Part shown: positions 61,139 to 64,000 of the stretch, in pieces
Layout: the number at the start of each line of letters is the position of its first letter
Position numbering within the stretch: the first letter of the stretch is position 1
Source of the DNA: Rhodobacter sp.
GTDB lineage: Bacteria > Pseudomonadota > Alphaproteobacteria > Rhodobacterales > Rhodobacteraceae
NCBI GenBank assembly: GCA_020637595.1
Contig: JACKKE010000003.1
Span: 255,221 to 319,220, forward strand
Reading direction: 5' to 3'
DNA length: 64,000 nucleotides
Notes under the pieces: generated by a model
Databases searched by the model: none
Told to the model about the DNA's origin: nothing
The model's input: only the letters and a program-made list of their open reading frames with translations
Translations under genes and position numbers: made by a program

Positions 61139-62557
61139 ATGAACGCCCCCGCCGACGCCGGTGTCGTCACCCGTTTCGCCCCCTCGCCCACCGGGTTCCT
61201 GCACATCGGCGGCGCACGGACCGCCCTCTTCAACTGGCTCTATGCCCGCGGACGGGGCGGCCGGTTCCTGCTCCGGATCGAGGATACCGACCGGGCGCGC
61301 TCGACGCCCGAGGCGACGGCGGCGATCCTCAGCGGACTGACCTGGTTGGGGCTGGATTGGGACGGAGAGGCCATCAGCCAGTTCGAGCGCGCGCCGCGCC
61401 ACGCCGAAGTTGCCCGCGAGATGCTGGCGCGCGGCCACGCCTACAGGTGCTTTGCCACCCAGGACGAGATCGAGGCGTTCCGCGAGGCCGCCCGCGCCGA
61501 GGGCCGTTCGACCCTCTATCAGTCGCCCTGGCGCGATGCCGACCCCGCAACGCATCCCGACGCGCCCTTCGTCATCCGGCTGAAGGCCCCCCGCGACGGC
61601 GAGACGGTGATCGAGGACGCCGTGCAGGGCCGCGTGGTGTTCCGGAACGACCAGCTCGACGACATGGTTTGTTTACGCTCGGACGGTACACCCACCTACA
61701 TGCTGGCCGTGGTGGTCGATGACCACGACATGGGTGTCACGCATGTGATCCGGGGGGACGACCATCTGAACAACGCCGCGCGCCAGACGCAGGTCTACCA
61801 GGCGATGGGCTGGGACGTGCCGCAATTCGCCCATATCCCGCTGATCCATGGCGAGGACGGAAAGAAGCTGTCGAAGCGCCACGGCGCACTGGGGGTCGAG
61901 GACTACCAGAAGATGGGCTATCCCGCCGCCGCGATCCGCAACTACCTTGCGCGGCTCGGATGGAGCCACGGCGACGACGAATTCTTTAGCGACGCCGAGG
62001 CAAAGGAATGGTTCGACCTCGGTGGCATCGGCCGTGCCCCCGCCCGGCTGGACCTCAAGAAGCTGGAGCATCTGACGGCATCGCACTTCACCGCGATGAG
62101 CGATTCCGCTGCACTGCAGGAACTGGAGGCGTTTCTGGCCGCGACCGACGCCCCGCCGTTGACCGGCTGGCAACGCGACGGAGTCGCGCGGGCGATGCCC
62201 CAGCTCAAGGAAAAGGCCCGCAACTTCGGGCAAATCCTTGAGCGGGCTCATTTTGTGCTGAATGCGCGCCCCATCCTGCCGGACGAGAAGGCCGCCAAGG
62301 CGCTCGATCCGGTATCCCGTCGTATACTGAATGAATTGACGCCGCATCTGCAAAATGCTAGCTGGGATCGCGAAAGACTCGAAGCCATCGTGAGCGACCT
62401 CGCGGCAGCGCACGGCCTCGGCCTCGGCAAGCTTGCCCCCTCGTTGCGGGCGGCTCTTGCCGGTCGGACCGTGTCTCCCAGCGTGTTCGACATGATGCTT
62501 GTCCTGGGACGAGACGAGACCCTGGCACGGCTGTCCGACGCCGCTGCGGGGCCATGA
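61139..62557 (+). CDS. gltX: Glutamate-tRNA ligase
   Basis: GltX (472 aa) is the class I synthetase for tRNA-Glu and, in the alphaproteobacteria, may also load tRNA-Gln. FAPSPTGFLHIGGARTALFN (HIGH-type motif, about 13-32), RGDDHLNNAARQ, and KKLSKRHGA (KMSKS-type, about 240) are present, with a helical anticodon-binding C-terminus. ATG 61139 follows AAAGG; gltA is 59 bases downstream. Length is normal. Confidence 0.97.
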   Translation: MNAPADAGVVTRFAPSPTGFLHIGGARTALFNWLYARGRGGRFLLRIEDTDRARSTPEATAAILSGLTWLGLDWDGEAISQFERAPRHAEVAREMLARGHAYRCFATQDEIEAFREAARAEGRSTLYQSPWRDADPATHPDAPFVIRLKAPRDGETVIEDAVQGRVVFRNDQLDDMVCLRSDGTPTYMLAVVVDDHDMGVTHVIRGDDHLNNAARQTQVYQAMGWDVPQFAHIPLIHGEDGKKLSKRHGALGVEDYQKMGYPAAAIRNYLARLGWSHGDDEFFSDAEAKEWFDLGGIGRAPARLDLKKLEHLTASHFTAMSDSAALQELEAFLAATDAPPLTGWQRDGVARAMPQLKEKARNFGQILERAHFVLNARPILPDEKAAKALDPVSRRILNELTPHLQNASWDRERLEAIVSDLAAAHGLGLGKLAPSLRAALAGRTVSPSVFDMMLVLGRDETLARLSDAAAGP

Positions 62558-62616
62558 ATACCCCGCGGCCCGGTGCCGGGCCGCCCAACGCCGGCTATTG
62601 AGAAGCGAGGGACGCG

Positions 62617-63912
62617 ATGGCAGAATCCAAGGGAAGTGCAACACTCACGATCGGCAATACGGCGATCGACCTGCCGATCCATTCGCCGACCATCGGCCCG
62701 GACGTGCTGGACATCCGCAAGCTCTATGCACAGGGCGATGTCTTCACCTACGACCCCGGCTTCACCTCGACCGCTTCCTGCTCGTCCACCATCACCTACA
62801 TCGACGGCGACAAGGGCGAACTGCTTTACCGCGGCTATCCGATCGAACAGCTCGCCGAGAAATCGCATCACCTCGAAGTCTGCTACCTGCTCCTTTACGG
62901 GGAACTGCCCTCGGCGCAGCAGATGGTCGATTTCGAGACCCGCGTCACGCGCCACACCATGGTGCACGAACAGATGCACTACTTCTTCCGCGGCTTCCGT
63001 CGCGATGCGCATCCGATGGCGACCATGGTCGGCGTGGTGGGCGCGATGTCGGCCTTCTACCACGACTCGACCGACATCAACGACCCCTGGCAGCGTGAGG
63101 TCGCGGCGATCCGCATGATCGCCAAGATCCCGACGATCGCCGCCATGGCCTACAAGTATTCGATCGGCCAGCCCTTCGTGTATCCGAAGAACTCGCTCGA
63201 TTACGCCGGCAATTTCCTCAACATGTGCTTCTCGGTCCCGGCCGAGGACTATGTGGTTGATCCGATCCTCGCCAAGGCGATGGACAGGATCATGATGCTT
63301 CACGCCGACCACGAGCAGAACGCCTCGACCTCGACGGTGCGTCTGGCGGGCTCATCGGGCGCGAACCCGTTCGCCTGCGTCGCCGCCGGCATCGCCTGCC
63401 TCTGGGGACCTGCCCACGGTGGCGCCAACCAGGCCTGCCTGGAGATGCTGCGCGAGATCGGCACCGTCGACCGCATCCCCGAGTTCATCGCTCGCGCCAA
63501 GGACAAGAATGACCCGTTCCGCCTGATGGGCTTCGGTCACCGCGTCTACAAGAACTTCGACCCGCGGGCGAAGGTCATGAAGGAATCGGCCGACGAGGTG
63601 CTGGGTCTGCTGGGCATCCACGACAACGAGACGCTGAAGGTCGCCAAGGAACTGGAGCGGATCGCGCTGGAAGATCCCTATTTCGTCGAGAAGAAGCTCT
63701 ACCCGAACGTCGACTTCTACTCGGGCATCATCCTCGAGGCGATGGGCTTCCCCACCTCGATGTTCACGCCGATCTTCGCGCTGTCGCGTGCGGTCGGCTG
63801 GATCGCCCAATGGAAGGAAATGATCGGCGACCCGGAATTGAAGATCGGTCGGCCGCGCCAGCTCTACACCGGTGCGCCGCGCCGCGACTATGTCGAGGTC
63901 GAAGGTCGCTGA
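62617..63912 (+). CDS. gltA: Citrate synthase
   Basis: GltA (431 aa) is the type II hexameric citrate synthase that opens the TCA cycle. FTYDPGFTSTASCSSTITYI and LLYRGYPIEQLAEKSHHLEV near the start, LHADHEQNASTSTVRLAGSS with the catalytic His, PAHGGANQACLEML and FGHRVYKNFDPRAK with His and Asp are all present. GAGGG precedes ATG 62617. It ends with an intrinsic terminator. It is the last complete gene of the window. Confidence 0.97.
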   Translation: MAESKGSATLTIGNTAIDLPIHSPTIGPDVLDIRKLYAQGDVFTYDPGFTSTASCSSTITYIDGDKGELLYRGYPIEQLAEKSHHLEVCYLLLYGELPSAQQMVDFETRVTRHTMVHEQMHYFFRGFRRDAHPMATMVGVVGAMSAFYHDSTDINDPWQREVAAIRMIAKIPTIAAMAYKYSIGQPFVYPKNSLDYAGNFLNMCFSVPAEDYVVDPILAKAMDRIMMLHADHEQNASTSTVRLAGSSGANPFACVAAGIACLWGPAHGGANQACLEMLREIGTVDRIPEFIARAKDKNDPFRLMGFGHRVYKNFDPRAKVMKESADEVLGLLGIHDNETLKVAKELERIALEDPYFVEKKLYPNVDFYSGIILEAMGFPTSMFTPIFALSRAVGWIAQWKEMIGDPELKIGRPRQLYTGAPRRDYVEVEGR

Positions 63913-63934
63913 GCGCGGCCTGCCCCGACCGGAG

Positions 63935-63965
63935 ACGCCGCCCCGACCGGGCGGCGTTTTTCTTT
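63935..63965 (+). terminator. gltA intrinsic terminator
   Basis: ACGCCGCCC (63935-63943) pairs with GGGCGGCGT (63949-63957) around CGACC and is followed by TTTTTCTTT, 22 bases after the gltA stop. This is the clearest terminator in the window. Confidence 0.93.
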
Positions 63966-64000
63966 GCAAGCGCGCCGCCCGCTGCACCTTCGTGCCCGGC

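Overview
The window is about 64 kb of high-GC DNA, dense with genes, most of them core. Gene content and order (ruvC-ruvA-ruvB, glyQ and glyS split by a small membrane-anchored protein, hisC-tyrC-extensin-like, comEC/gltX/gltA, many DUFs typical of the group) point to an alphaproteobacterium of the Rhodobacteraceae; the genus cannot be set from the sequence alone. No tRNA, rRNA, CRISPR array, integrase or insertion sequence was seen. The window opens inside ruvC and closes after the gltA terminator.

Layout: 0-2.2 kb Holliday-junction genes; 2.3-6.8 kb a copper P1B-ATPase and a molybdenum-cofactor group (DUF2478, mobA, an RNase H-like partner); 6.9-8.0 kb tusA, a frameshifted HNH gene and a secreted protein; 8.2-10.4 kb ilvC with a divergent Lrp regulator and a second Lrp paralogue; 10.5-15.3 kb a MarR regulator, a 1064-residue self-sufficient reductive dehalogenase and an LLM flavin oxidoreductase; 15.5-23.4 kb the phenylacetate operon paaABCDE, an extra PaaA/PaaC-like gene, paaZ and the regulator paaX; 23.5-28.5 kb a DMT exporter, glmM-folP-folB and a SleB-type hydrolase; 28.8-35.1 kb a divergent PPDK-like protein and glycyl-tRNA synthetase; 35.3-41.6 kb a protease-like protein that appears to have lost two triad residues, DUF1203, trkH, pfkB and folE2; 41.7-43.0 kb metZ behind a SAM-II-type riboswitch; 43.2-52.4 kb assorted single genes; 52.5-56.2 kb extensin-like, tyrC, hisC and rpsD; 56.6-63.9 kb an antiporter, a Hint protein, a frameshifted comEC, gltX and gltA.

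The most distinctive unit is the dehalogenase group. One polypeptide carries a corrinoid/iron-sulfur RdhA part, internally duplicated, and a C-terminal FMN/NAD/[2Fe-2S] reductase, so it could take electrons directly from NAD(P)H in the cytoplasm. It is tail to tail with the phenylacetate operon, which raises the untested idea of dehalogenation feeding aromatic ring breakdown.

A dispersed intergenic repeat (CATCTT-N5-6-AAATA-N4-5-GGGGG, often with a GGGGGC-ttt-GCCCCC hairpin) occurs twelve times, mostly just 3' of a gene in the sense direction. Seven frameshifts cluster in the 3' third of comEC and one lies in the HNH gene; assembly error and real decay cannot be told apart here.
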